Of a stretch of 64,000 nucleotides of DNA, positions 12,625 through 26,968 are shown in pieces (the first letter of the stretch is position 1; every line of letters starts with the position of its first letter). The notes under the pieces are model-generated. The model made no database searches. It was not told where the DNA came from and saw nothing but the letters and a program-made list of their open reading frames with translations. The stretch spans positions 13,736,539 to 13,800,538 of the forward strand of contig NC_087070.1 of NCBI RefSeq assembly GCF_963678635.1, written 5' to 3'. The position numbers were made by a program, and so were the translations under genes. The stretch is from Symsagittifera roscoffensis. Taxonomy: Eukaryota > Xenacoelomorpha > Acoela > Convolutidae.

Positions 12625-12712
12625 CTTGATTGTCATTCTCTGGAAAAAATGTCATTCTCTTGAACAAAACATGTCTCATAGCAAAGAACTTTCATGAGTT
12701 ATCAGCATTTCA
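12625..12712 (+). repeat. 88-bp leader flanking satellite array 2
   Basis: Near-identical second copy of the sequence at 7833-7920. It directly precedes the second array in the same orientation. Confidence 0.8.
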
Positions 12713-15700
12713 ATTACTATCAGTTCAACACATAGTCTCATTTAAAGCTAGGTTATCCTGAAATGGGTTTTCCACATTTCTCCCACGCATTGTGAAAGCC
12801 AAAAAATGACTATCAATTCACCAAATAGTCTCATTTAAGGCTAGATTATCCTGAGATGAGTTTTCCTCGTTTCTCCTCCCACGCATTGTGAAAGCCAAAA
12901 AATGACTATCAATTCACCACATAGTCTCATTTAAGGCTAGAATATCCTGAGATGAGTTCTCCACATTTCTCCTCCCACGCACTGTGAAAGCCAAAAATTG
13001 ACTATCAATTCAACACATAGTCTCATTTAAGATTAGATTATCCTGAGATGGGTTTTCCAAATTTCTCATCCAACACATTGTGAAAGCCAAAAAATGACTA
13101 ACAATTCACTTCATAGTCTCATTTAAGGCTAGATTATCCTGAGATGGGTTTTCCATATTTCTCATCCCACCCATTGTGAAAGCCAAAAAATGAATATCAA
13201 TGCACCACATAGTCTCATTTAAGGCTAGATTATCCTGAGATGGGTTTTCCACATTTCTCATCCCACCCATTGTGAAAGTCAAAAAATGAATATCAATGCA
13301 CCACATAGTCTCATTTAAGGCTAGATTATCCTGAGATGGGTTTCCACATTTCTCCTCCCACACATTGTGAAAGCCAAAAAATGACTATCAATTCACCACA
13401 TAGTCTCATTTAAGGCTAGATTATCCTGAGTTGAGTTCTCCACATCTCTCCTCCCACGCATTGTGAAAGCCAAAAAATGACTATCAATTCACCACATAGT
13501 CTCATTTAAGGCTAGATTATCCTGAGATGGGTTTTCCACATTTTTCCTCCCACGCATTGTGAAAGCCCAAAAATGACTATCAATTCACCACATAGTCTCC
13601 TTTGCGGCTAGATTATTCTGAGATGAGTTTTCCACATTTCTCCTCCCACGAATTGTGAAAGCCAAAAAATGATTATCAATTCACCACATAGTCTCATTTA
13701 AGGCTAGATTATCCTGTGATGGGTTTTCCACGTTTCTCCTCCCACGCATCGTTAAAGCCAAAAAATGACTCTCAATTCACCACATAGTCTCATTTAAGGC
13801 TAGATTATCCTGAGATGGGTTTTCCACATTTTCCTCCCACGCATTGTGAAAGCCAAAAAATGAATATCAATTCACTACATAGTCTCATTTAAGGCTAGGT
13901 TATCCTGAGATGGGTTTTCCACATTTCTCCTCCCATGCATTGTGAAAGCCAAAAAATGGCTATCAACTCACCACATAGTCTCATTTAAAGCTAGATTATC
14001 CTGAGATGAGTTTTCCACATTTCTCCTCCCACGCATTGTGAAAGCCAAAAAACGACTATCAATTCACCACATAGTCTCATTTAAGGCTAGATTATCCTGA
14101 GATGGGTTTTCCACGTTTCTCCTCCTACGCATTGTGAAAGCCAAAAAATGACTATCAATTCACCACATGATCTCATTTAAGGCTAGATTATCCTGAGATG
14201 AGTTCTCCACATTTCTCCTCCCACGCACTGTGAAAGCCAAAAATTGACTATCAATTCAACACACAGTCTCATTCAAGGCTAGATTACACTGAGATGTGTT
14301 TTCCACATTTCTCCTCCCACGCATTGTGAAAGCCCAAAAAAGACTATCAATTCACCACATAGTCTCATTTACGGCTAGACTAACCTGAGATGGGTTTTAC
14401 ATGTTTCTCCTCCCACGCATCGTGAAAGCCAAAAAATGACTATCAATTCACCACATAGTCTCATTTAAGGCTAGATTATCCTGAGATGGGTTTTCCACAT
14501 TTTCCTCCCACGCATTGTGAAAGCCAAAAATTGATTATCAATTCACCACATAGTCTCATTTAAGGCTAGATTATCCTGAGATTGGTTTTCCTTGTTTCTG
14601 CTCCCACGCATCGTGAAAGCCAAAAAATGACTATCAATTCACCACATAGTCTCATTTAGGGCTAGATTATCCTGAGATGGAATTTCCACATTTTCCTCCC
14701 ACGCATTGTGAAAGCAAAAAATGTATATCAATTCACCACATAGTTTCATTTAAGGGTAGATTATCCTGAGATGGGTTTTCCACATTTTCCTCCCACGCAT
14801 TGTGAAAGCCAAAAAATGAATATAAATTCACCACATAGTCTCATTTAAGGCTAGATTATCCTGAGATTGGTTTTCCACGTTTCTCCTCCCACGCATTGTG
14901 AAAGCCAAAAAAAGACTATCAACTCACCACATAGTCTCATTTAAGGCTAGATTATCCTGAGATGGGTTTTCCGCGTTTCTCCTCCCACGCATTGTGAAAG
15001 CCAAAAAATGACTATCAACTCACCACATAGTATCATTCAAGGCTAGATTATCCTGAGATGGGTTTTCCACATTTTTCTTCCCACGCATTGTGAAAGCCAA
15101 AAAATGACTATCAATACACCACATAGTCTCATTTAAGGCTAGATTATCCTGAGATGAGTTTTCCACATTTCTCCTCCCACGCACTGTGAAAGCCAAAAAA
15201 TGACTATCAATTCACCACATATTCTCATTTAGGGCTAGATTATCCTGAGATGGGTTTTCCACATATTCCTCCCACGCATTGTGAAAGCCGAAAAATGATT
15301 ATCAATTCACCACATAGTCTCATTTAAGGCTAGATTATCCTGAGATGGGTTTTCCACATTTTGCTCCCACGCATTGTGAAAGCCAAAAAATGAATATCAA
15401 TTCACCACATAGTCTCATTTAAGGCTAGATTATTCTGAGATGGGTTTTCCACGTTTCTCCTCCCACGCATTGTGAAAGCCAAAAAATGACTATCAACTCA
15501 CCACATAGACTCATTTAAGGCTAGATTATCCTGAGATGGGCTTTCCTCGTTTCTCCTCCCACGCATTGTGAAGCCAAAAAATGACTATCAACTCACCACA
15601 TAGTCTCATTTAAGGCTAGATTATCCTGAGATGGGTTTTCCACATTTTTCCTCCCACGCATTGTGAAAGCCAAAAAATGACTATCAATACACCACATAGT

Positions 15701-18700
15701 CTCATTTAAGGCTAGATTATCCTGAGATGAGTTTTTCACATTTCTCCTCCCGCGCATTGTGAAATCAAAAAAATGACTATCAATTCACCACATAGTCTCA
15801 TTTAGGGCTAGATTATCCTGAGATGGGTTTTCCACATTTTCCTCCCACGCATTGTGAAAGCCAAAAAATGATTATCAATTCACCACATAGTCTCATTTAA
15901 GGCTAGATTATCCTGAGATGGGTTTTCCACATTTTCCTCCCACGCATTGTGAAAACCAAAAAATGAATATCAATTCACCACATAGTCTCATTTAAGGCTA
16001 GATTATCCTGAGATGGGTTTTCCACGTTTCTCCTCCCACGCATTGTGAAAGCCAAAAAATGACTATCAATACACTACATAGTCTCATTTAAGGCTAGATT
16101 ATCCTGAGATGAGTTTTCCACATTTCTCCTCCCGCGCACTGTGAAAGCCAAAAAATGACTATCAATTCACCACATAGTCTCATTTAAGGCTAGATTATTC
16201 TGAGATGGGTTTTCCACGTTTCTCCTCCCACGCATTGTGAAAGCCAAAAAATGACTATCAACTCACCACATAGACTCATTTAAGGCTAGAATATCCTGAG
16301 ATGGGTTTTCCTCGTTTCTCCTCCCGCGCATTGTGAAGCCAAAAAATGACTATCAACTCACCACATAGTCTCATTTAAGGCTAGATTATCCTGAGATGGG
16401 TTTTCCACATTTTTCCTCCCACGCATTGTGAAAGCCAAAAAATGACTATCAATACACCACATAGTCTCATTTAAGGCTAGATTATCCTGAGATGGGTTTT
16501 CCACATTTTCCTCCCACGCATTGCGAAAGCCAAAAAATGAATATCAATTCACCACATAGTCTCATTTAGGGCTAGATTATCCTGAGATGGGTTTTCCTCG
16601 TTTCTCCTCCCACGCATTGTGAAAGCCAAAAAATGACTATCAATTCACCAAATAGTCTCATTTAAGGCTAGATTATCCTGAGATGAGTTCTCCACATTTC
16701 TCCTCCCACGCACTGTGAAAGCCAAAAATTGACTATCAACTCACCACATAGACTCATTTAAGGCTAGATTATCCTGAGATGGGTTTTCCTCGTTTCTCCT
16801 CCCACGCATTGTGAAGCCAAAAAAATGACTATCAACTCACCACATAGTCTCATTTAAGGCTAGATTATCCTGAGATGGGTTTTCCACATTTTTCCTCCCA
16901 CGCATTGTGAAAGCCAAAAAATGACTATCAATACACCACATAGTCTCATTTAAGGCTAGATTATCCTGAGATGAGTTTTCCACATTTCTCCTCCCGCGCA
17001 CTGTGAAAGCCAAAAAATGACTATCAATTCACCACATAGTCTCATTTAAGGCTAGATTATCCTGAGATGGGTTTTCCACATTTTCCTCCCACGCATTGCG
17101 AAAGCCAAAAAATGAATATCAATTCACCACATAGTCTCATTTAGGGCTAGATTATCCTGAGATGGGTTTTCTTCGTTTCTCCTCCCACGCATTGTGAAAG
17201 CCAAAAAATGACTATCAATTCACCACATAGTCTCATTTAAGGCTAGATTATCCTGAGATGAGTTCTCCACATTTCTCCTCCCACGCACTGTGAAAGCCAA
17301 AAATTGACTATCAACTCACCACATAGACTCATTTAAGGCTAGATTATCCTGAGATGGGTTTTCCTCGTTTCTCCTCCCACGCATTGTGAAGCCAAAAAAT
17401 GACTATCAACTCACCACATAGTCTCATTTAAGGCTAGATTATCCTGAGATGGGTTTTCCACATTTTTCCTCCCACGCATTGTGAAAGCCAAAAAATGACT
17501 ATCAATACACCACATAGTCTCATTTAAGGCTAGATTATCCTGAGATGAGTTTTCCACATTTCTCCTCCCACGCACTGTGAAAGCCAAAAAATGACTATCA
17601 ATTCACCACATAGTCTCATTTAGGGCTAGATTATCCTGAGATGGGTTTTCCACATTTTCCTCCCACGCATTGTGAAAGCCAAAAAATGATTATCATTTCA
17701 CCACATAGTCTCATTTAAGGCTAGATTATCCTGAGATGGGTTTTACACATTTTCCTCCCACGCATTGTGAAAGCCAAAAAATGAATATCAATTCACCACA
17801 TAGTCTCATTTAGGGCTAGATTATCCTGAGATGGGTTTTCCTCGTTTCTCCTCCCACGCATTGTGAAAGCCAAAAAATGACTATCAATTCACCACATAGT
17901 CTCATTTAAGGCTAGATTATCCTGAGATGAGTTCTCCACATTTCTCCTCCCATGCACTGTGAAAGCCAAAAATTGACTCTCAATTCAACACATAGTCTCA
18001 TTTAAGGCTAGATTACCCTGAGATGGGTTTTCCACATTTCTCCTCCCACGCATAGTGAAAGCCCAAAAATGACTATCAATTTACCAGATATTCTCATTTA
18101 AGGCTAGATTAACCTGAGTTGGGTTTTACACATTTGTCCTCCCACGAATTGTGAAAGCCAAAAAATGATTATCAATTCACCACATAGTCTCATTTAAGTC
18201 TAGATTATCCTGAGATGGGTTTTCCACATTTTCCTCCCACGCATTGTGAAAGCCAAAAAATGAATATTAATTCACCACATAGTCTCATTTAGGGCTAGAT
18301 TATCCTGAGATGGGTTTTCCTCGTTTCTCCTCCCACGCATTGTGAAAGCCAAAAAATGACTATCAATTCACCACATAGTCTCATTTAAGGCTAGATTATC
18401 CTGAGATGAGTTTTCCACATTTCTCCTCCCGCGCACTGTGAAAGCCAAAAAATGACTATCAATTCACCACATAGTCTCATTTAGGGCTAGATTATCCTGA
18501 GATGGGTTTTCCACATTTTCCTCCCACGCATTGTGAAAGCCAAAAAATTATTATCAATTCACCACATAGTCTCATTTAAGGCTAGATTATCCTGAGATGG
18601 GTTTTCCACATTTTCCTCCTACGCATTGTGAAAGCCAAAAAATGAATATCAATTCACCACATAGTCTCATTTAGGGCTAGATTATCCTGAGATGGGTTTT

Positions 18701-21700
18701 CCTCGTTTCTCCTCCCACGCATTGTGAAAACCAAAAAATGACTATCAATTTACCAAATATTCTCATTTAAGGCTAGATTAACCTGAGTTGGGTTTTACAC
18801 ATTTGTCCTCCCACGAATTGTGAAAGCCAAAAAATGAATATCAATTCAACACATAGTCTCATTTAAGGCTAGATTACCCTGAGATGGGTTTTCCACATTT
18901 CTCCTCCCACGCATAGTGAAAGCCCAAAAATGACTATCAATTTACCAGATATTCTCATTTAAGGCTAGATTAACCTGAGTTGGGTTTTACACATTTGTCC
19001 TCCCACGAATTGTGAAAGCCAAAAAAAGATTATCAATTCACCACATAGTCTCATTTAGGGCTAGATTATCCTGAGATGGGTTTTACTCGTTTCTCCTCCC
19101 ACGCATTGTGAAAGCTAAAAAATGACTATCAATTCACCACATAGTCTCATTTAAGGCTAGATTATCCTGAGATGAGTTTTCCACATTTCTCCTCCCGCGC
19201 ACTGTGAAAGCCAAAAAATGACTATCAATTCACCACATAGTCTCATTTAGGGCTAGATTATCCTGAGATGGGTTTTCCACATTTTCCTCCCACGCATTGT
19301 GAAAGCCAAAAAATGATTATCAATTCACCACATAGTCTCATTTAAGGCTAGATTATCCTGAGATGGGTTTTCCACATTTTCCTCCCACGCATTGTGAAAG
19401 CCAAAAAATTAATATCAATTCACCACATAGTCTCATTTAGGGCTAGATTATCCTGAGATGGGTTTTCCTCGTTTCTCCTCCCACGCATTGTGAAAGCCAA
19501 AAAATGACTATCAATTCACCATATAGTCTCATTTAAGGCTAGATTATCCTGAGATGGGTTTTCCACGTTTCTCCTCCCACGCATCGTGAAAGCCAAAAAA
19601 TGACTATCAATTCACCAAATAGTCTCATTTAAGGCTAGATTATCCTGAGATGGGTTTTCCACATTTTCCTCCCACGCATTGTGAAAGCCAAAAAATGAAT
19701 ATCAATTCACCACATAGTCTCATTTAAGGCTAGATTATCCTGAGATGGGTTTTCCACATTTGTCCTCCCACGAGCAAAAAATGAATATCAATTCACCACA
19801 TAGTCTCATTTGAGGCTAGATTATCCTGAGATGGGTTTTCCACATTTTTCCTCCCACGAATTGTGAAAGCCAAAAAATGATTATCAATTCACCACATAGT
19901 CTCATTTAAGGCTAGATTATCCTGTGATGGGTTTTCCACGTTTCTCCTCCCACGCATCGTGAAAGCCAAAAAATGACTATCAATTCACCACATAGTCTCA
20001 TTCAAGGCTAGAATTTCCTGAGATGGGTTTTCCACATTTTCCTCCCACGCATTGTGAAGGCCAAAAAATGAGTATCAATTCACCACATATTCTCATTTAA
20101 GGCTAGATTATCCTGAGATGAGTTCTCCACATTTCTCCTCCCACGCACTGTGAAAGCCAAAAATTGACTATCAATTCAACACATAGTCTCATTTAAGGCT
20201 AGATTACCCTGAGATGGGTTTTCCACATTTCTCCTCCCACGCTTAGTGAAAGCCCAAAAATGACTATCAATTCACCAGATATTCTCATTTAAGGCTAGAT
20301 TAACCTGAGTTGGGTTTTACACATTTGTCCTCCCACGAATTGTGAAAGCCAAAAAATGATTATCAATTCACCACATAGTCTCATTTAAGTCTAGATTATC
20401 CTGAGATGGGTGTTCCACGTTTCTCCTCCCACGCATCGTGAAAGCCAAAAAATGACTATCAATTCACCACATAGTCTCATTTAAGTCTAGATTATCCTGA
20501 GATGGTTTTCCACATTTTCCTCCCACGCATTGTGAAAGCCAAAAAATGATTATCAATTCACCACATAGTCTCATTTAAGGCTAGATTATCCTGAGATGGG
20601 TTTTCCACGTTTCTTCTCCCGTGCATTGTGAAAGCCAAAAAACGAATATCAATTCACCACATAGTCTCATTTAAGGCTAGATTATCCTGAGATGGGTTTT
20701 CCAAATTTGTCCTCCCACGAGTTGTGAAAGCCAAAAAATGACTATCAATTCACCACATAGTCTCATTTAAGGCTAGATTATCCTGAGATGGGTTTTCCAC
20801 ATTTTTCCTCCCACGAATTGTGAAAGCCAAAAAATGATTATCAATTCACCACATAGTCTCATTTAAGGCTAGATTATCCTGTGATGGGTTTTCCACGTTT
20901 CTCCTCCCACGCATCGTGAAAGCCAAAAAATGACTATCAATTCACCACATAGTCTCATTTAAGGCTAGAATTTCCTGAGATGGGTTTTCCACATTTTCCT
21001 CCCACGCATTGTGAAGGCCAAAAAATGAATATCAATTCACCACATATTCTCATTTAAGGCTAGATTATCCTGAGATGGGTTTTCCACGTTTCTCCTCCCA
21101 CGCATTGTGAAAGCCAAAAAATGACTATCAACTCACCACATAGTCTCATTTAAGGCTAGATTATCCTGAGATGGGTTTTCCTCGTTTCTCCTCCCACGCA
21201 TTGTGAAAGCCAAAAAATGACTATCAACTCACCACATAGTCTCATTTAAGGCTAGATAATCCTGAGATGAGTTTTCCACATTTCTCCTCCCACGCATTGT
21301 GAAAGCCCAAAAATGACTATCAATTCACCACATAGTCTCATTTCAGGCTAGATTAACCTGAGATGGGTTTTACACATTTGTCCTCCCACGAATTGTGAAA
21401 GCCAAAAAATGATTATCAATTCACCATATAGTCTCATTTAAGGCTAGATTATCCTGAGATGGGTTTTCCACGTTTCTCCTCCCACGCATCGTGAAAGCCA
21501 AAAAATGACTATCAATTCACCATATAGTCTCATTTAAGGCTAGATTTTCCTGAGATGGGTTTTCCACATTTTCCTCCCACGCATTGTGAAAGCCAAAAAA
21601 TGATTATCAATTCACCACATAGTCTCAATTAAGTCTAGATTATCCTGAGATGGGTTTTCCACGTTTCTCCTCTCACGCATCGTGAAAGCCAAAAAATGAC

Positions 21701-24280
21701 TATAAATTTACCAAATAGTCTCATTTAAGGCTAGATTATCCTGAGATGGGTTTTCCACATTTTCCTCCCACGCATTGTGAAAGCCAAAAAATGAATATCA
21801 ATTCACCACATAGTCTCATTTAAGGCTAGATTATCCTGAGATGGGTTTTCCACATTTTCCTCCCACTCATTGTGAAAGCCAAAAAATGAATATCAATTCA
21901 CCACATAGTCTCATTTAAGGCTAGATTATCCTGAGATGTGTTTTCCACATTTCTCCTCCCACGCATTGTGAAAGCCAAAAAAGTTACTATCAATTCACCA
22001 CATAGTCTCATTTAAGGCTAGATTATCCTGAGATGGGTTTTCCACATTTCTCCTCCCACGCATTGTGAAAGCCAAAAAATGACTATCAATTCACCACATA
22101 GTCTCATTTAAGGCTAGATTATCCTGAGATGTGTTTTCCACATTTCTCCTCCCACACATTGTGAAAGCCAAAAAATGACTATCAATTCACCACATAGTCT
22201 CATTTAAGGCTAGATTATCCTGAGATGGGTTTTCCACATTTCTCCTCCCACGCATTGTGAAAGCCAAAAAATGACTATCAATTCACCACATAGTCTCATT
22301 TAAGGCTAGATAATCCTGAGATGAGTTTTCCACATTTCTCCTCCCACGCACTGTGAAAGCCAAAAAATGACTATCAATTCAACACATAGTCTCATTTAAG
22401 GCTAGATTATCCTGAGATGGGTTTTCCACATTTATCCTCCCACGCATTGTGAAAGCCAAAAATGACTATCAATTCACCACATAGTCTCATTTAAGGCTAG
22501 ATTATCCTGAGATGGGTTTTCCACATTTTTCCTCCCACGCATTGTGAAAGCCAAAAAATGACTATCAATACACCACATAGTCTCATTCAAGGCTAGATTA
22601 AGCTGAGATGGGTTTTCCATATTTCTCCTCCCACGCATTGTGAAAGCCAAAAAATTAATATCAATTCACCACCTAGTCTCATTTAAGGCTAGATTATCCT
22701 GAGATGGGTTTTCCACATTTTCCTCCCACGCATTGTGAAAGCCAAAAAATGAATATCAATTCACCACATAGTCTCATTTAAGGCTAGATTATCCTGAGAT
22801 GGGTTTTCCACATTTCTCCTCCCACGCATTGTGAAAGCCAAAAAATGACTATCAATTCACCACATAGTCTCATTTAAGGCTAGATTATCCTGAGATGTGT
22901 TTTCCACATTTCTCCTCCCACGCATTGTGAAAGCCAAAAAAGTTACTATCAATACACCACATAGTCTCATTTAAGGCTAGATTATCCTGAGATGGGTTTT
23001 CCACATTTCTCCTCCCACGCATTGTGAAAGCCAAAAAATGACTATCAATTCACCACATAGTCTCATTTAAGGCTAGATTATCCTGAGATGGGTTTTCCAC
23101 ATTTCTCCTCCCACGCATTGTGAAAGCCAAAAAATGACTATCAACTCACCACATAGTCTCATTTAAGGCTAGATAATCCTGAGATGAGTTTTCCACATTT
23201 CTCCTCCCACGCACTGTGAAAGCCAAAAAATGACTATCAATTCAACACATAGTCTCATTTAAGGCTAGATTATCCTGAGATGGGTTTTCCACATTTATCC
23301 TCCCACGCATTGTGAAAGCCAAAAATGACTATCAATTCACCACATAGTCTCATTTAAGGCTAGATTATCCTGAGATGGGTTTTCCACATTTTTCCTCCCA
23401 CGCATTGTGAAAGCCAAAAAATGACTATCAATACACCACATAGTCTCATTCAAGGCTAGATTAAGCTGAGATGGGTTTTCCATATTTCTCCTCCCACGCA
23501 TTGTGAAAGCCGAAAAATGACTATGAATTCACCACATAGTCTCGTTTAAGGCTAGATCGTCCTGAGTTGGGTTTTCCACATTTCTCTTCCCACGCACTGT
23601 GAAAGCCAAAAAATGACTAATTCACCACATAGTCTCATTTAAGGCTAGATTATCCTGAGATGGGTTTTCCACATTTCTCCTCCCACGCATTGTGAAAGCC
23701 AAAAAATGACTATCAATTCACCACATAGTCTCATTTAAGGCTAGATTATCCTGAGATGGGTTTTCCACATTTCTCCTCCCACGCATTGTGAAAGCCAAAA
23801 AATGACTATCAACTCACCACATAGTCTCATTTAAGGCTAGATAATCCTGAGATGAGTTTTCCACATTTCTCCTCCCACGCACTGTGAAAGCCAAAAAATG
23901 ACTATCAATTCAACACATAGTCTCATTTAAGGCTAGATTATCCTGAGATGGGTTTTCCACATTTATCCTCCCACGCATTGTGAAAGCCAAAAATGACTAT
24001 CAATTCACCACATAGTCTCATTTAAGGCTAGATTATCCTGAGATGGGTTTTCCACATTTTTCCTCCCACGCATTGTGAAAGCCAAAAAATGACTATCAAT
24101 ACACCACATAGTCTCATTCAAGGCTAGATTAAGCTGAGATGGGTTTTCCATATTTCTCCTCCCAGCGTTTTGAAAGCCAAAAAATGACTATCAATTCACC
24201 ACATAGCCTCATTTAAGGCTAGATTATCCTGAGATGGGATTTCCACATTTCTCCTCCAGCGCATTGTGAAAGCCAAAAAT
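12713..24280 (+). repeat. 96-bp satellite, array 2 (about 120 units)
   Basis: The same 96-bp family as array 1, in the same orientation. Variant units recur in blocks. For example a unit with catttatcctccc appears near 22429, 23290 and 23960 inside matching neighbourhoods, which indicates duplications of about nine and seven units. Units with tcctcgtttctcctccc recur many times between 15500 and 19500. The last unit decays at ctccagcgcattgtgaaagcc. If the upstream first exon is used, the array is intronic. Confidence 0.95.
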
Positions 24281-26119
24281 TTTTGTCAATGTAAAAGCGA
24301 GCACCTAAAATAATTGTCAAATTGGGTTGAGTTTCAAACTTTGTTGAGCTCTTTTCAGTCAAAACTTAATTGATTTTTCTTAGATGTTGAAAAACTTTTA
24401 GATGTTGAAAAAAAAAACAGATTAAAACTTTGCGACTTTAACAACGATTTTGTTTTCGGCTCAAAAGGCGCCGGCTTATTTGCCGCCCGATAATGTCAGT
24501 TTATCCGGCTGATTCAATTCTGTGTATTGTGTTCATTGGCATTTCCTCTTCAAACTGAAAATCATTAAGACAAATCTATGAAGTTTTGGTATAGGTAGTC
24601 TTCTTGGACACTATTTAATATGATATTTTCTTATTTTTTCTTTTTTGAGCAATTTGATCTCTCATTTTGTCTCCTGCCGCTTGCTATGGTAAGCTATGGT
24701 TTATTGGAAAAAAATGCAAAGCTCCATTTTGTCTCTGTCGGTCAATATATTTTTAAGTTTTTCTCGTAACTAAAATAAACAGGATTGTTAAATTTTTCAT
24801 AGTATAACAATTTTGTTTTGACTGATCTTTAGTAACTTTCATGAAAAACCTTAACAAAACTTTTTTTTTCAAATGATTGCAAGCATTTAAACATTCGACA
24901 ATAAAATCTCATATACTTTGAAAACACTATTTATTTTTATTAGTTTTAATTTGTTTTTGCAGGACAATTTCCAACATTCTTGAGTGGCTGCCCTTTTGAG
25001 AACTTCATAGGTTTTATTCTTTTTATTGAACTTTTATTGTCAGTCTCTAAAAACCTTGAACACAAATGTTTATATTTGATTAAAAATGGATCAAAATTCG
25101 ACTTTTTGTCAATTCAAAAAAAAATCAATTTCAATGATTATAATCATTTAAAATTGATCATAATCATTCTTTTTGAAAGATATTCTGAAATTTCAAACAC
25201 AATGCAGTATATTCACAAATTAACGGTTTGATACACGTTATAGATAAAACGAGATTTGATTTGACATAAAAATAAACTTAACTTGTTTTCATTTTTTGGC
25301 ACACAAATTATTCTCAAAATTCCTGGTTTCTCGTTTTTTGCTGGTCTTTATTTACTCTCCCTAATTCAATTCACTCTCAACTATCGTCTTTTGTCATTCT
25401 CCAGTACACATCCTATTTGCTTACAATACTGCCTTTACAGCCATATTTTTGCCCCCCCCCCCCCCCCCCCTACGTTCACACCCCCTATGGGTATTATAAA
25501 ATTTGATCAAGTTCAGAATTCGAGTGGGTCGTAAGTATAGCAAAAGTTGTTGAAAATGTTGCAAATATTTTCGCAAAAAAAAGAGGGATTGTATCCATTA
25601 TAGTCAATTAAATGGATTTTAAATGGATTATATTATAAATTATAATGAATAAGTATTATGATTTTTTTAAAGATTATTATGTTAACGGATAGTGTTTTTA
25701 CGGAAGTTATCAATTGTAATGGCAATAAACTTGATTTTGTGGTCTAAATTTGCAACAAAAATGGAATATAAAGACAATATTTAAGACAATCTTTTCCCAT
25801 GATAATTGATTTGTATCCTTGAAACTCCGGTGCAGGTGGATCCTGCTATAGGTATTTTTTCCACATTGACTTTCCAAGAAAATCATCACTAGATAAAGCA
25901 AAGAGCTCTTATAAGCGTAAAAGACAACTTCCATCGTTGACCTTAAACTGGAATTTTGTAAGCTGTAGTTTTCAATCCTTGCGAGTTGTCGCTTTCCTGA
26001 AACTTTTGTTGCAAGTTGTCTTTTGTTGCGAAATGGTAAATTTTATGAAGACCCTAGTTGTTTTCTGCAAAATGTAAGATAAAATTAAAAGTAGCAATAA
26101 ACTACAGCAGGACAAAAGT
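24281..26119. other. Spacer upstream of the GT92 gene
   Basis: AT-rich DNA without recognisable genes. A run of 19 C lies at 25452-25470. I see no clear TATA box or CpG-rich promoter next to the start at 26120; the promoter should lie in the last few hundred bases here if exon 1 is used. Confidence 0.4.
25452..25470 (+). repeat. Poly-C tract (19 C)
   Basis: An uninterrupted C homopolymer, readable directly. Length may be affected by sequencing error. Confidence 0.9.
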
Positions 26120-26269
26120 ATGATTTGGAGAACGAAACGTGCAGTGAAAACACTCTTTATTGTCTACATTGTTACACAAATAAACAAGTTCGTGGATGCT
26201 TTTTTCTTTTATCTTCATTCGCCGTCTCAACTTATTAGCAGAATGAACCATTTAAGAGAAGAATTGCTG
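26120..26269 (+). CDS. Glycosyltransferase family 92 gene, exon 1 (signal anchor)
   Basis: Fifty codons from ATG to a strong donor (CTG|GTAAGT), phase 0. It encodes a basic start (R-x-K-R), then a hydrophobic segment around residues 11-30, expected to anchor a type II Golgi membrane protein. It matches the exon at 80-226 across its whole length. It joins in frame to exon 2 across a 336-bp intron. The chain of eight exons from here encodes a GT92 (DUF23, Pfam PF01697-type) protein. Known members, such as nematode GALT-1, are Golgi galactosyltransferases acting on N-glycan core fucose; the acceptor of this protein cannot be told from sequence. Confidence 0.7.
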
Positions 26270-26605
26270 GTAAGTTCAACATGTAAGGCCGTACCATTAT
26301 CAATCACTTCGATGGATATCACCTTGACTAAATTTTAAAAAAAATACACCATTTTTGGTGGTGCAAAATCTTTTTTAGGTATATATTGAACAAATTTTAC
26401 AAGATTTCAAGTAAGTTCACAAAATTAACTGTTTTTTTTTCGCCAATAAAGTCGGGCGGATCTATGATTTTATCGAAGGGGAGGAGCGGATTTTCAAAAA
26501 GTTATTTTTTAAACATACTATCGTGAGTGCTCAGGGGTCGGTTCCCTGAAAGGGGGCGTCCCCTGCATAAATACCCCCTGAATCAGAATGTTTTTCTCAA
26601 TTTAG

Positions 26606-26968
26606 AGTCCAGTGGACTCCAATGACCAGTTTATCACTTTTGATCTCTCGCCATCCGAGCCAAGCTTGCCGAAAGACTTCAAGCCTCTAATCATTCACAT
26701 GTTCCGAGCATATCACGACACGAGACTGGTGGCCGACCGAACTCGAGTGACGGCGTTGCTGCTGGTCGAGAACTCTGCTGTCAGCCACATTTCATCCCCA
26801 GATCGGCCGCAACTGCAGGAACTGTTTTGCCTCGTGAATGAGACGAATGTGAAAGCACTGGTCCATAAAATGGGAATCATGTACAAGTTCCAGTACAAGG
26901 GTGCCATTTTCGGGGAATTTATTCTCAGATGTGAAATTAACACTACACAACCTGTAGAAAACTTTCAG
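26606..26968 (+). CDS. GT92 gene, exon 2 (stem and start of luminal domain)
   Basis: The acceptor TTTAG|AGTCC and donor CAG|GTAACT bound 121 codons in phase 0 at both ends. Base composition is clearly more GC-rich, with G/C preferred at third positions, than the surrounding intron, supporting real coding. Around residues 75-171 of the joined protein it carries the N-terminal luminal part, ending in FILRCEI; the Arg-Cys resembles the conserved Cys-containing strand that precedes the catalytic core in this family. Antisense frames in this interval are shadows. Confidence 0.8.

Noticed and set aside
7921-24280. CRISPR-like array
   Set aside because: The repeats are contiguous 96-bp units with no unique spacers, in a eukaryotic context with introns and retrotransposons.
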